From an uncultured beta proteobacterium (lineage in GTDB: Bacteria; Pseudomonadota; Gammaproteobacteria; Burkholderiales; Burkholderiaceae_B): a DNA stretch of 6,305 nucleotides. The stretch is taken from assembly GCA_903924715.1 (NCBI GenBank), contig CAIYCP010000138.1:1-6305 (forward strand), in the 5' to 3' direction. Shown here piece after piece: positions 1-6,259 of this stretch (within the stretch, counting starts at the first letter, position 1; the number at the start of each line of letters is the position of its first letter). A model generated the notes under the pieces. The model saw only the letters and a program-made list of their open reading frames with translations. It was not told the origin of the DNA and made no database searches. The position numbers and the translations under genes were made by a program.

Positions 1-45
1 CTAAAGGCCTTGGCCAAGGGTTTGCTGACCAAAGAAATTACGTGA
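1..45 (+). CDS. C-terminal tail of an upstream gene (partial)
   Basis: Reading from base 1 in frame 1 gives 14 sense codons (LKALAKGLLTKEIT) and then a TGA stop at 43-45. The peptide is an amphipathic, Lys/Leu/Ala-rich stretch of the kind often seen at the end of a soluble enzyme or regulator, and it reads more naturally than the other two forward frames. The start lies outside the window and the fragment is too short to assign a family. A stop 133 bases before the binding-protein gene would leave room for a separate promoter between them. The alternative is that this is plain intergenic DNA with a chance open frame. Confidence 0.4.
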   Translation, partial: LKALAKGLLTKEIT

Positions 46-79
46 AACTGACAACTTTATCGACGCTAAAGTTTACGAT

Positions 80-98
80 CTTAGGGAATAACCCTAGG
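80..98. promoter_or_regulatory. Small inverted repeat upstream of the transporter promoter
   Basis: CTTAGGG at 80-86 pairs with CCCTAGG at 92-98 around an AATAA loop, giving seven pairs including one G-T. It has no T-tract, so it is not a good terminator. It lies just upstream of the best -10-like element for the transporter genes, which would suit a regulator binding site. A dyad this short can occur by chance. Confidence 0.25.
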
Positions 99-115
99 TC
101 ATTCATAAGCACTGC

Positions 116-148
116 GATCTATACTTATCTGTCATAGATCTGTCATAG
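116..148 (+). promoter_or_regulatory. dctP: Putative promoter and operator of the TRAP operon
   Basis: Three signals are packed together here. TATACT at 120-125 is a one-mismatch sigma70-type -10, but no convincing -35 sits 16-18 bases upstream, so an activator may be needed. GATCTAT at 116-122 and ATAGATC at 134-140 form a perfect 7-bp inverted repeat separated by 11 bases. ATCTGTCATAG occurs twice in exact tandem at 127-137 and 138-148, a period close to one helical turn. Transcription from the -10 would begin near 132, inside these repeats, which is a usual location for operator sites. The repeats are directly visible; the promoter and operator roles are inferred. Confidence 0.4.
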
Positions 149-166
149 TTTTTATTTAATTTCAGT

Positions 167-172
167 GAGGAG
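167..172 (+). promoter_or_regulatory. dctP: Ribosome binding site of the solute-binding protein
   Basis: GAGGAG ends 6 bases before the ATG at 179. It is a strong Shine-Dalgarno sequence at ideal spacing and supports that start. It is stronger than the sites before the small permease, RidA or monooxygenase genes, consistent with high production of the periplasmic component. Confidence 0.7.
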
Positions 173-178
173 ACCTTC

Positions 179-1315
179 ATGAGTGCAATCAAGCCAGCAG
201 TCAATGCGGTAAAAGCTCGCCGTAAATTTCTAACCGGCGCCACTGCAGCCGGTGCAGGCATGGCTACCTTGGGTTTCCCCATGGTATCAAACGCCCAAAC
301 CGTCAACTTTCGCTTTCAGTCAACCTGGCCTGCGAAGGATATTTTTCACGAGTACGCGCTCGACTACGCAAATAAAGTGAACTCGATGTCTGGCGGCCGC
401 CTCAAAATCGACGTGCTGCCAAGCGGCTCAGTCGTCGGCGCCTTCGGTCTACTTGACGCGGTGTCAACCGGCACACTCGACGGTGGTCATGGCGTGTTGG
501 CCTACCACTATGGCAAGAGCCCAGCTCTGGCACTTTGGGGTTCTGGACCCGCCTTCGGTATGGATCCCAACATGCTGCTCTCTTGGCATCAGTATGGTGG
601 CGGCAAGCAGTTGCTTGAGAAAATCTACGCCGGTCTGAAAATGGATGTTGTGTCATTTGTTTCCGGCCCAATGCCAACTCAACCACTTGGCTGGTTTAAG
701 AAGCCTATTACCAAAACTGAAGACTTCAAAGGGCTCAAGTTCCGCACTGTCGGCCTGTCGATTGAAATCTTCAACGCAATGGGTGCATCTGTTCAAGCTC
801 TAGGCGGTGCAGATATTGTGCCTGCAATGGATCGCGGCGTGCTTGATGCTGCTGAGTTCAACAATGCGTCTTCAGATCGCTCGCTAGGTTTTGCTGACGT
901 ATCAAAAGTCTGCATGCTGCAAAGTTTTCATCAGTGCTCAGAGCAGTTTGAAATCCTGTTCAACAAAAAGAAATATGATGCGCTGCCCGCTGATCTAAAA
1001 TCGATCATCAACGTTACAGCTGAAGCTGCTTCAGCCGAAATGTCATGGAAAGCTGTCGACCGTTACTCTTCTGACTTTGTTAAATTGCAAACCGAAGACA
1101 AGGTGCGTTTCTACCAAACGCCTAAGTCGGTCCTTGAAGATCAACTCAAGGCTTGGGATGTGATCATCGCCAAGAAATCTGAAGAAAATGCAGATTTCAA
1201 AGCTGTCCTTGAGTCACAACGTGAGTTTGCCCGCCGTGCAGGTCGGTGGCAGAACTTCACTAACGTCGATTACAGAATGGCTTACGACCATTACTTTGCA
1301 CCTAAGAAGTCTTAA
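179..1315 (+). CDS. dctP: TRAP transporter solute-binding protein (DctP family)
   Basis: This 378-residue periplasmic receptor captures a substrate, probably an organic acid anion, and delivers it to the membrane permease encoded next. The N-terminus carries a twin-arginine signal: ARRKFLTG at residues 13-20, then an Ala/Gly-rich hydrophobic core and a likely cleavage after SNA at 37-39, so it should be exported folded by Tat. The mature part shows the TRAP receptor pattern: an opening strand (FRFQSTWP, 44-51), the lobe with LDAVSTGTLDGGHG (92-105), the GLKFRT segment at 185-190, where Arg189 aligns with the arginine that binds the substrate carboxylate in DctP/SiaP proteins, and AMDRGVLDAAEF (216-227). 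Overall it most resembles the COG4663 branch (mannitol/chloroaromatic or keto-acid type, TakP-like), although EFNN at 226-229 differs from what I recall of TakP. A strong ribosome binding site precedes it and a terminator follows. The family is secure; the ligand is unknown. Confidence 0.95.
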   Translation: MSAIKPAVNAVKARRKFLTGATAAGAGMATLGFPMVSNAQTVNFRFQSTWPAKDIFHEYALDYANKVNSMSGGRLKIDVLPSGSVVGAFGLLDAVSTGTLDGGHGVLAYHYGKSPALALWGSGPAFGMDPNMLLSWHQYGGGKQLLEKIYAGLKMDVVSFVSGPMPTQPLGWFKKPITKTEDFKGLKFRTVGLSIEIFNAMGASVQALGGADIVPAMDRGVLDAAEFNNASSDRSLGFADVSKVCMLQSFHQCSEQFEILFNKKKYDALPADLKSIINVTAEAASAEMSWKAVDRYSSDFVKLQTEDKVRFYQTPKSVLEDQLKAWDVIIAKKSEENADFKAVLESQREFARRAGRWQNFTNVDYRMAYDHYFAPKKS

Positions 1316-1334
1316 GCACTCGCAGGTTTGACCC

Positions 1335-1369
1335 ATGATCCGGATAGCCGTCTATCCGGATTATTTTTT
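1335..1369 (+). terminator. Intrinsic terminator between binding protein and permease genes
   Basis: ATCCGGATAG at 1338-1347 and CTATCCGGAT at 1352-1361 form a perfect 10-bp stem with a CCGT loop. Three further outer pairs, one of them G-T, extend it to 1335-1364. Six T residues follow at 1364-1369. This is a textbook rho-independent terminator 20 bases after the binding-protein stop and 30 bases before the small permease gene. Because no strong promoter is visible in the short remaining gap, partial readthrough probably supplies the permease mRNA, so the site would set a high ratio of receptor to membrane subunits. The stem could also protect the 3' end of the receptor mRNA. Confidence 0.9.
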
Positions 1370-1398
1370 GCCGTTAAATCGCAAAACTGAAGCAGATC

Positions 1399-2082
1399 AT
1401 GGAAACAAAAAGAGATTTTAAAAAGCTCATGCTTGTCGTCGACGAGATCAGCACCTTCGTTGGCAAGGGCTCGGGATGGCTCATCATCTTGTTAATGGTG
1501 ATGGTATGTATCGATGTATTTAGACGTTATGTCTTGAACGCCCCTTCGGCATGGATTGGTGAGCTTTCAACAATGTCTTACGGCGCGGTCATTATGCTTT
1601 CAGGCGCCTACACCCTCGCACAAAATGGTCACGTTCGTGGAGACTTTTTATATGGCTCCATGAAGCCTCGCACACAAGCGACCCTCGACCTTATTTTGTA
1701 CGTCACCTTTTTTCTTCCAGGCATCGCCGCGCTCTGTTACGCCGGCTACACGTTCGCAGCCGACTCGTGGCGGATTGGTGAGCACACCACCCAAATCGCC
1801 AACGGCCCGCCGGTCTATCACTTTAAGTCTTTGATCCCAATCGCCGGAGGATTTCTGATTTTGCAAGGGCTGATCGAAATGATTCGCTGCGTGATCTGTA
1901 TCAAGACGGGCGAATGGCCAGAGCGCCTAAAAGACGCAGAAGAGATTGATGTGGTTGAGCAACAACTGCAGGCATCTACCTACGTGGATGAAGATTCAAA
2001 GAACATGGCTATTGCACGCGCCAAAACGATTGATGAAGAGGCCCACCATCGCATTGGTGGCCTGAAAGGAGACAAGTCATGA
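1399..2082 (+). CDS. dctQ: TRAP transporter small permease (DctQ family)
   Basis: This 227-residue inner-membrane protein is the small subunit that supports the large permease. Four hydrophobic segments are visible at about residues 25-45, 57-75, 97-120 and 143-167, the usual DctQ topology. The family pattern is clear: an early FRRYVLNAPSAWIGELS stretch (41-57) after helix 1, then a basic/polar NGHVRGDF (76-83) after helix 2. Its C-terminus is unusual, with about 60 hydrophilic residues rich in Glu/Asp/Lys (168-227) after the last helix; many DctQ proteins end soon after helix 4. The ribosome binding site is weak (GAAG, ending 6 bases before the ATG). The gene lies 30 bases after the terminator and overlaps the large permease by 4 bases (ATGA), which implies translational coupling. 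The family assignment is secure; the role of the tail is unknown. Confidence 0.93.
   Translation: METKRDFKKLMLVVDEISTFVGKGSGWLIILLMVMVCIDVFRRYVLNAPSAWIGELSTMSYGAVIMLSGAYTLAQNGHVRGDFLYGSMKPRTQATLDLILYVTFFLPGIAALCYAGYTFAADSWRIGEHTTQIANGPPVYHFKSLIPIAGGFLILQGLIEMIRCVICIKTGEWPERLKDAEEIDVVEQQLQASTYVDEDSKNMAIARAKTIDEEAHHRIGGLKGDKS
2066..2071 (+). promoter_or_regulatory. dctM: Ribosome binding site of the large permease
   Basis: AAGGAG inside the end of the small permease gene ends 7 bases before the ATG at 2079. This ATG overlaps the TGA of the preceding gene (ATGA), so the two membrane subunits should be made in coupled fashion. The site fixes the start choice. Confidence 0.75.
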
Positions 2083-3956
2083 GTGATCCGTATCTCGGCC
2101 TCTTGATGCTAGGCATGATTGTTGTTGTCATTATGCTGGGCTTTCCCACTGCCTTTACCCTGATGGGTTTAGGGATGGCCTTTGGCTTTTTTGCTTTTTA
2201 TGACCCAAGTGACGTCTGGACAAACAATAAAATCTTTGCCCTGATGGTTCAGCGTACCTACGGAGGGATGACGAATGACACGCTATTGTCGATTCCGCTC
2301 TTTGTACTCATGGGCTACGTCATGGAGCGTGGTGCCTTAGTCGACAAAATGTTCCACAGTGTTCAACTCGCGTTTAGAGGCATGCCTGCCTCGCTCGCGG
2401 TTGCAACCCTGGTTATTTGTACGTTCTGGGGTATTGCCAGCGGCTTAGTCGGCGCAGTCGTGGTTCTGATGGGCGTGATCGCGCTCAAGCCCATGCTCAA
2501 TGCAGGCTACGACGTGCGCTTGGCCAGTGGTGTCATCACTGCCGGCGGTACGCTCGGCATCTTGATCCCGCCTTCGGTCATGATTATTGTGTACGCTGCG
2601 GTGGCCGGTCAATCTGTGGTCAAGCTTTACGCCGCTGCCATGTTGCCAGGATTTTTTCTGGCGTTGCTGTATTTAATCTATGTCATCGGTTGGGCACTCA
2701 TTGATCCAAAGATTGCGCCAAAACTGCCACCCGAGCAATTGAAGGTCCCGATCCCCCCGGCAATTGCTTACCTACGCGATCACTACTCAAATAACTTATT
2801 GATCGCAACCGTCAAGGCTGCCTTCGCACCCGGACCTTTACTCAATGCGCCCGAGGGCACGCGCGTGACTTACGGGCGCATTATCAAGAATCTGATTTCG
2901 GCAATGTTTCCGATGATCATGACGATCGCGCTCATCGCCGGTACCTGGTGGTATGTGGTCATTCATCCCAAGACACAATTCGACGAAGCGCAAGCGGTGC
3001 TTGTTCTGGCTAAGCCACTTTCGGCGCTCACCTCACAAGCGCCGGCTAAAGCGCAAGAAGAAGTGTTGGTCGAAATCGGTGCTGACAGCGCAACAAGTTC
3101 ACGTTCGTCGAGCAGCAGCGGTGGCCTCATTGCTTTAGATGCGGATCCCGAAAATGCTGACAGTCAAAAAGCAGACGTCTACACCCCACCGTCAAGCAAC
3201 TTTTATCTCTACTTCTGGATTACGTCATTTCTGACCTTACTGCTGCTCATCAACTATTACCGAAAATTAAAAGATGAGCAGTTTGAAATCCTCAAGCTGT
3301 TGGTTGAGTCGGTCATGCCGCTGGGGATTTTGACTGTGGTGGTGCTCGCGGTCATCTTGCTCGGGGTCACCACGGCAACTGAGTCGGCAGCAATTGGCGC
3401 GGCAGGCGCGTTCTTACTGGCCTGGTCATCGGGTTCGTTTACGTTTGAACGCATGAAACAAGCTGTGTTCTTAACCACCAAAACAACTTCGATGGTTTGC
3501 TGGTTATTTGTCGGCTCTGCCTTGTTCTCGGCGGTCTTCGCGATTTTGGGCGGGCAACAAATCATTGAGACCTGGGTGCTGAGCATGAACCTCTCACCAC
3601 TGCAGTTTATGCTGCTGTCGCAAGCCTTGATTTTTGTTCTGGGCTGGCCACTTGAATGGACTGAAATCATTGTGATTTTTGTGCCAATCTTTTTGCCAAT
3701 GCTCACGCATTTTGGAATTGATCCCATCCTTTGGGGCACTCTGGTCTTTGTGAACTTGCAGGCGGCCTTCTTATCACCACCTGTAGCCATGTCAGCGTTC
3801 TATCTGAAAGGCGTGGCACCACCGCACGTCACCTTGAATCAGATTTTTGCAGGCATGATGCCTTACATGTTTATCGTGATCATTTGCATGGCGATCATGT
3901 ACGCTTGGCCCGGCATGACCTTGTGGCTCCCTAAATATCTGTATGGCGGCGGTTGA
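2079..3956 (+). CDS. dctM: TRAP transporter large permease (DctM family) with central insertion
   Basis: This is the 625-residue ion-coupled translocation subunit in the inner membrane. The N-terminal half (about 1-205) has the classical features: GFPTAFTLMGLG (21-32), LLSIPLFVLMGYVMERG (69-85), and the GGTLGILIPPSVMIIVYA re-entrant motif (156-173). The C-terminal half (about 410-625) repeats the architecture: TTATESAAIGAAGA (431-444), GWPLEWTEIIVIFVPIFLP (522-540), and a second SPPVAMSAF motif (566-574). GWPLEW-type sequences are typical of the COG4664 mannitol/chloroaromatic branch. Ordinary DctM proteins have about 430 residues; the excess lies between about 205 and 405. This insert contains two extra hydrophobic segments (about 272-296 and 375-393) flanking a polar loop with a serine run (SSSSS at 343-347). 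The frame is open throughout, with no sign of a frameshift. The stop lies 7 bases before the preferred start of the RidA-family gene. Family very secure; role of the insert unknown. Confidence 0.96.
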   Translation: MSDPYLGLLMLGMIVVVIMLGFPTAFTLMGLGMAFGFFAFYDPSDVWTNNKIFALMVQRTYGGMTNDTLLSIPLFVLMGYVMERGALVDKMFHSVQLAFRGMPASLAVATLVICTFWGIASGLVGAVVVLMGVIALKPMLNAGYDVRLASGVITAGGTLGILIPPSVMIIVYAAVAGQSVVKLYAAAMLPGFFLALLYLIYVIGWALIDPKIAPKLPPEQLKVPIPPAIAYLRDHYSNNLLIATVKAAFAPGPLLNAPEGTRVTYGRIIKNLISAMFPMIMTIALIAGTWWYVVIHPKTQFDEAQAVLVLAKPLSALTSQAPAKAQEEVLVEIGADSATSSRSSSSSGGLIALDADPENADSQKADVYTPPSSNFYLYFWITSFLTLLLLINYYRKLKDEQFEILKLLVESVMPLGILTVVVLAVILLGVTTATESAAIGAAGAFLLAWSSGSFTFERMKQAVFLTTKTTSMVCWLFVGSALFSAVFAILGGQQIIETWVLSMNLSPLQFMLLSQALIFVLGWPLEWTEIIVIFVPIFLPMLTHFGIDPILWGTLVFVNLQAAFLSPPVAMSAFYLKGVAPPHVTLNQIFAGMMPYMFIVIICMAIMYAWPGMTLWLPKYLYGGG

Positions 3957-3963
3957 GAAAAAT

Positions 3964-4431
3964 ATGTCACCTGAAGCAAAACTGAAAGAACTTGGCCTGC
4001 AACTGCCAACGCCCCCTACGCCCATCGCAAGCTATGTGCCCTGGCGCAGGGCCGGTCAATTACTTTACCTCTCGGGTCAAGGCCCACGCGACGACGCCGG
4101 CAAAATCAGCATCGGGCGCTTGGGGCGTGACTGCTCGGTTGAACGCGGCTACGCCGACGCGCGTCGTGTTGGCTTGCAACTCTTAGCAACGATACGCACA
4201 GCGATCGGCTCACTTGATCATGTCGAAGCCGTGATCAAGCTGTTGGGCATGGTCAACGCTGAGCCCGACTTTGGCGACCAACCGAAGGTCATCAACGGTT
4301 GCTCTGATCTGTTGGTCGAAGTGCTTGGCGAGCGCGGCAAACATGCCCGCTCGGCGGTCGGAATGGGCTCGCTGCCCAATGGCATGACAGTTGAGGTTGA
4401 GGCGATCATTCTGGTCAAAGACGGGTTTTAG
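3964..4431 (+). CDS. RidA/YjgF/YER057c-family protein
   Basis: From the ATG at 3964 this is a 155-residue cytosolic protein of the RidA superfamily, whose members form trimers and whose archetype hydrolyses reactive enamines/imines released by PLP enzymes. It matches the longer subgroup that begins MSPEAKLKELG and LPTPPTPIASYVPWRRAGQLLYLSGQ. The late core HARSAVGMGSLPNGMTVEVEAI is also characteristic: its Arg (129 from this start) aligns with the catalytic arginine of RidA (Arg105 in E. coli), and the Glu residues of VEVEAI align with its conserved acidic position. In-frame ATG 3943 would add seven residues and overlap the permease gene by 14 bases; 3964 is preferred because of the family's usual N-terminus and a weak GAG 6 bases upstream. 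It is probably cotranscribed with the permease. A deaminase role is possible, but this subgroup is biochemically poorly defined. Confidence 0.9.
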   Translation: MSPEAKLKELGLQLPTPPTPIASYVPWRRAGQLLYLSGQGPRDDAGKISIGRLGRDCSVERGYADARRVGLQLLATIRTAIGSLDHVEAVIKLLGMVNAEPDFGDQPKVINGCSDLLVEVLGERGKHARSAVGMGSLPNGMTVEVEAIILVKDGF

Positions 4432-4492
4432 TCTTTGGTACCGAATCTTTTGCGATTAAAAATCTCGGCACTCACCATCCCTACTCCCCTTG

Positions 4493-4501
4493 TGGTATTT
4501 T
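4493..4501 (+). promoter_or_regulatory. Possible extended -10 promoter before the monooxygenase
   Basis: TGGTATTTT fits a TG-n-TATNNT extended -10 with one mismatch, and sits in an A/T-rich stretch of the 101-base gap between the RidA-family and monooxygenase genes. No recognisable -35 lies 17 bases upstream. Transcription would start near 4508, leaving a 5' leader of about 25 bases. It may instead be chance, with the monooxygenase read through from the genes upstream. No terminator is visible in this gap. Confidence 0.25.
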
Positions 4502-4532
4502 AAAGCTCTTACAAAACCAATTTAGACAAGCC

Positions 4533-6146
4533 ATGAACACTTCAGCAACTATTCAACGCGTTGATGCCATTATTGTTGGCTCGGGCTTTGCAGGCATGTA
4601 CCAACTTCACAGCCTGCGCGACAAACTGGGGCTTAACGCCAAGGTCATCGAACGCGGTGCGGGCGTCGGCGGCACTTGGTACTGGAATCGCTATCCTGGA
4701 GCGCGTTGCGACTCTGAAAGCCACACCTACATGTATTACTTTTCGCAAGAGCTTGTGCAAGAGTGGGAATGGTCAGAGCGCTATCCCCAGCAGGCTGAAA
4801 TCTTACGTTACATGAATTTTGTCGCGGACAAACTCAAGCTGCGCTCAGACATTAAACTGAACACCGCCATGACTCAAGCGCATTTCAACGAGTCAACAAA
4901 TCGCTGGTTAGTGACAACCGACACGGGCGAGCAATACGACGCTCAGTTCTTAATCACCGCGGTTGGGTGCCTGTCTAACGCCAACGTGCCTAAAATCCCA
5001 GGCATCAGTGACTTTAAGGGCGACTGGTATCACACGGGCCAGTGGCCACATGAAGGTGTTGACTTCACAGGCAAGCGAGTCGGCATTATTGGCACCGGTT
5101 CAACCGGTATTCAGGCCATCCCCGTGATCGCGGCCCAAGCCAAGCATCTCACTGTTTTTCAGCGCACAGCAAATTACAGCCTGCCAGCGCGTCACCACCC
5201 CTTGACCCCAGAGTTTAAAAAGTACGCCAAAGAGCACGCTGCCGATATTTACAAGGTCATGACTTCGAATACAAACGGTCATGCTTTCTATATTGAAGAT
5301 CGTTCAGCCGTTGAGACGCCAGCCGATATTCGGCAAAAGACCTACGAAGACAAGTGGGAAATGGGCGGTTTTCAATTCAGAGCCTCTTATCGTGATCTGT
5401 TAACCGACGATGCAGCGAACAAAACTGCAGCTGACTTTATCCGCGAAAAGATTCGCGGAATTGTCAAAGATCCAAAAATGGGCGAAATCCTGTCTGATAT
5501 CGACCACCCATTTGCGGGTAAGCGCCCACCGATTGATGATCATTACTTTGAGACCTACAACCGCGACAACGTTGCGCTTGTCGATCTGCGCTCGGCGCCC
5601 ATCGAAAAAATTACGGCTAAAGGTATTAAAACCACAGAGCAAGAATACGAAGTTGACATCATCGTATTTGCGACCGGCTTTGATGCCATGACGGGTTCGC
5701 TCGTCAGGTTGGATATTGTGGGTCGTAATAAACGCACATTAAAAGACTACTGGAGTGCCGGCCCGCGTACAAATCTGGGGCTTCAAGTACCTGGTTTTCC
5801 AAATATGTTCACCATCACAGGCCCAGGTAGCCCATCGGTGCTAAGCAATATGCCGCCCACCATCGAACAACACGTCGAGTGGATCAGCGACTGCATCAGC
5901 AAAATGAAAGCAAAAGGCCTGAACTGCGTCGAAACAAGCGAAGCAGCAAGTGAAGCTTGGCAAAAAGAGGTTGACCGTGCTGCCCAAGCTACCCTGCTAC
6001 CAAAGGTCAAGCACTCTTGGTATTTGGGTGCAAACGTGCCCGGCAAGCCTCAGGTGTTCATGCCTTATGCGGGTGGCTTTGCACACTATCGTTCGATCTG
6101 TGACAAAGTTGCCAGCGAGGGCTACAAAGGCTTTGAAATGAGCTGA
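4533..6146 (+). CDS. Type I Baeyer-Villiger monooxygenase (flavin- and NADPH-dependent)
   Basis: This 537-residue cytosolic flavoenzyme should insert one O2 atom next to a ketone carbonyl, giving an ester or lactone, at the cost of NADPH. Features in order: an FAD-binding Rossmann motif GSGFAG (16-21); GGTWYWNRYPGARCD (46-60), with the conserved Asp60; the Baeyer-Villiger fingerprint FxGxxxHxxxWP, exactly satisfied by F161, G163, H167, W171 and P172; an NADP Rossmann motif GTGSTG (187-192); KRPPIDDHYFETYNRDNV (330-347), with Arg331 at the place of the catalytic arginine of this class; ATGFD (380-384); and the GPGSPSVLSNMPP loop (430-442) before the C-terminal AGGFAHYR (513-520). Length and motifs fit the phenylacetone/cyclohexanone monooxygenase group. 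The start is supported by the short lead to the FAD motif, although no good Shine-Dalgarno sequence precedes it. Substrate unknown; family very secure. Confidence 0.97.
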   Translation: MNTSATIQRVDAIIVGSGFAGMYQLHSLRDKLGLNAKVIERGAGVGGTWYWNRYPGARCDSESHTYMYYFSQELVQEWEWSERYPQQAEILRYMNFVADKLKLRSDIKLNTAMTQAHFNESTNRWLVTTDTGEQYDAQFLITAVGCLSNANVPKIPGISDFKGDWYHTGQWPHEGVDFTGKRVGIIGTGSTGIQAIPVIAAQAKHLTVFQRTANYSLPARHHPLTPEFKKYAKEHAADIYKVMTSNTNGHAFYIEDRSAVETPADIRQKTYEDKWEMGGFQFRASYRDLLTDDAANKTAADFIREKIRGIVKDPKMGEILSDIDHPFAGKRPPIDDHYFETYNRDNVALVDLRSAPIEKITAKGIKTTEQEYEVDIIVFATGFDAMTGSLVRLDIVGRNKRTLKDYWSAGPRTNLGLQVPGFPNMFTITGPGSPSVLSNMPPTIEQHVEWISDCISKMKAKGLNCVETSEAASEAWQKEVDRAAQATLLPKVKHSWYLGANVPGKPQVFMPYAGGFAHYRSICDKVASEGYKGFEMS

Positions 6147-6230
6147 GCGCCCTGCGCACAAGCTCACAACGACCACTCGGGCTAACTATTGCTTTACTTT
6201 AAGCCGTATTTAAGCTGATTTCCGGGCAAG

Positions 6231-6259
6231 TTGGTACTCATCCCTAGTAGTGCGATAAT
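6231..6259 (+). promoter_or_regulatory. Putative promoter for a downstream gene outside the window
   Basis: TTGGTA at 6231-6236 (4 of 6 to the -35 consensus) and GATAAT at 6254-6259 (5 of 6 to the -10 consensus) are exactly 17 bases apart. Transcription would start near 6266 and run out of the window. The -10 lies at the centre of the long dyad at 6240-6274, the layout of a repressor-controlled promoter. The downstream gene is not visible, so its direction is unconfirmed. Confidence 0.35.

Noticed and set aside
8..19. Perfect 12-base palindrome CCTTGGCCAAGG
   Set aside because: It falls within the probable coding tail of the upstream gene (Leu-Ala-Lys codons) and has no T-tract, so a regulatory or terminator role is not supported.
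402..686. Minus-strand open frame inside the binding-protein gene
   Set aside because: It is antisense to a well-supported gene, and its Arg/His-rich composition is typical of shadow frames.
3084..3125. Serine-rich stretch in the large permease as a sign of frameshift or sequencing error
   Set aside because: The frame stays open on both sides, a second hydrophobic segment follows in the same frame, and the C-terminal half of the permease is intact. An in-frame insertion loop explains it better.
3257..3790. Minus-strand open frame of 177 codons inside the large permease gene
   Set aside because: It lies wholly antisense to a gene with clear family motifs, and its translation is Ser/Thr/Lys-rich low-complexity sequence with no recognisable domain. 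It is a by-product of the plus-strand codon pattern.
3943..3963. Earlier in-frame start for the RidA-family gene
   Set aside because: It would overlap the permease gene by 14 bases and lacks a ribosome binding site. The start at 3964 gives the MSPEAKL N-terminus usual for the subgroup, though 3943 cannot be fully excluded.
4441..4468. Imperfect hairpin in the gap after the RidA-family gene
   Set aside because: Two four-pair blocks are separated by three mismatches, with no T-run after the structure. It is too weak to call a terminator or riboswitch.
6198..6215. Direct repeat TTTAAGC (6198-6204 and 6209-6215)
   Set aside because: Seven bases repeated once in an A/T-rich gap can occur by chance, and no linked promoter or protein-binding pattern was seen.
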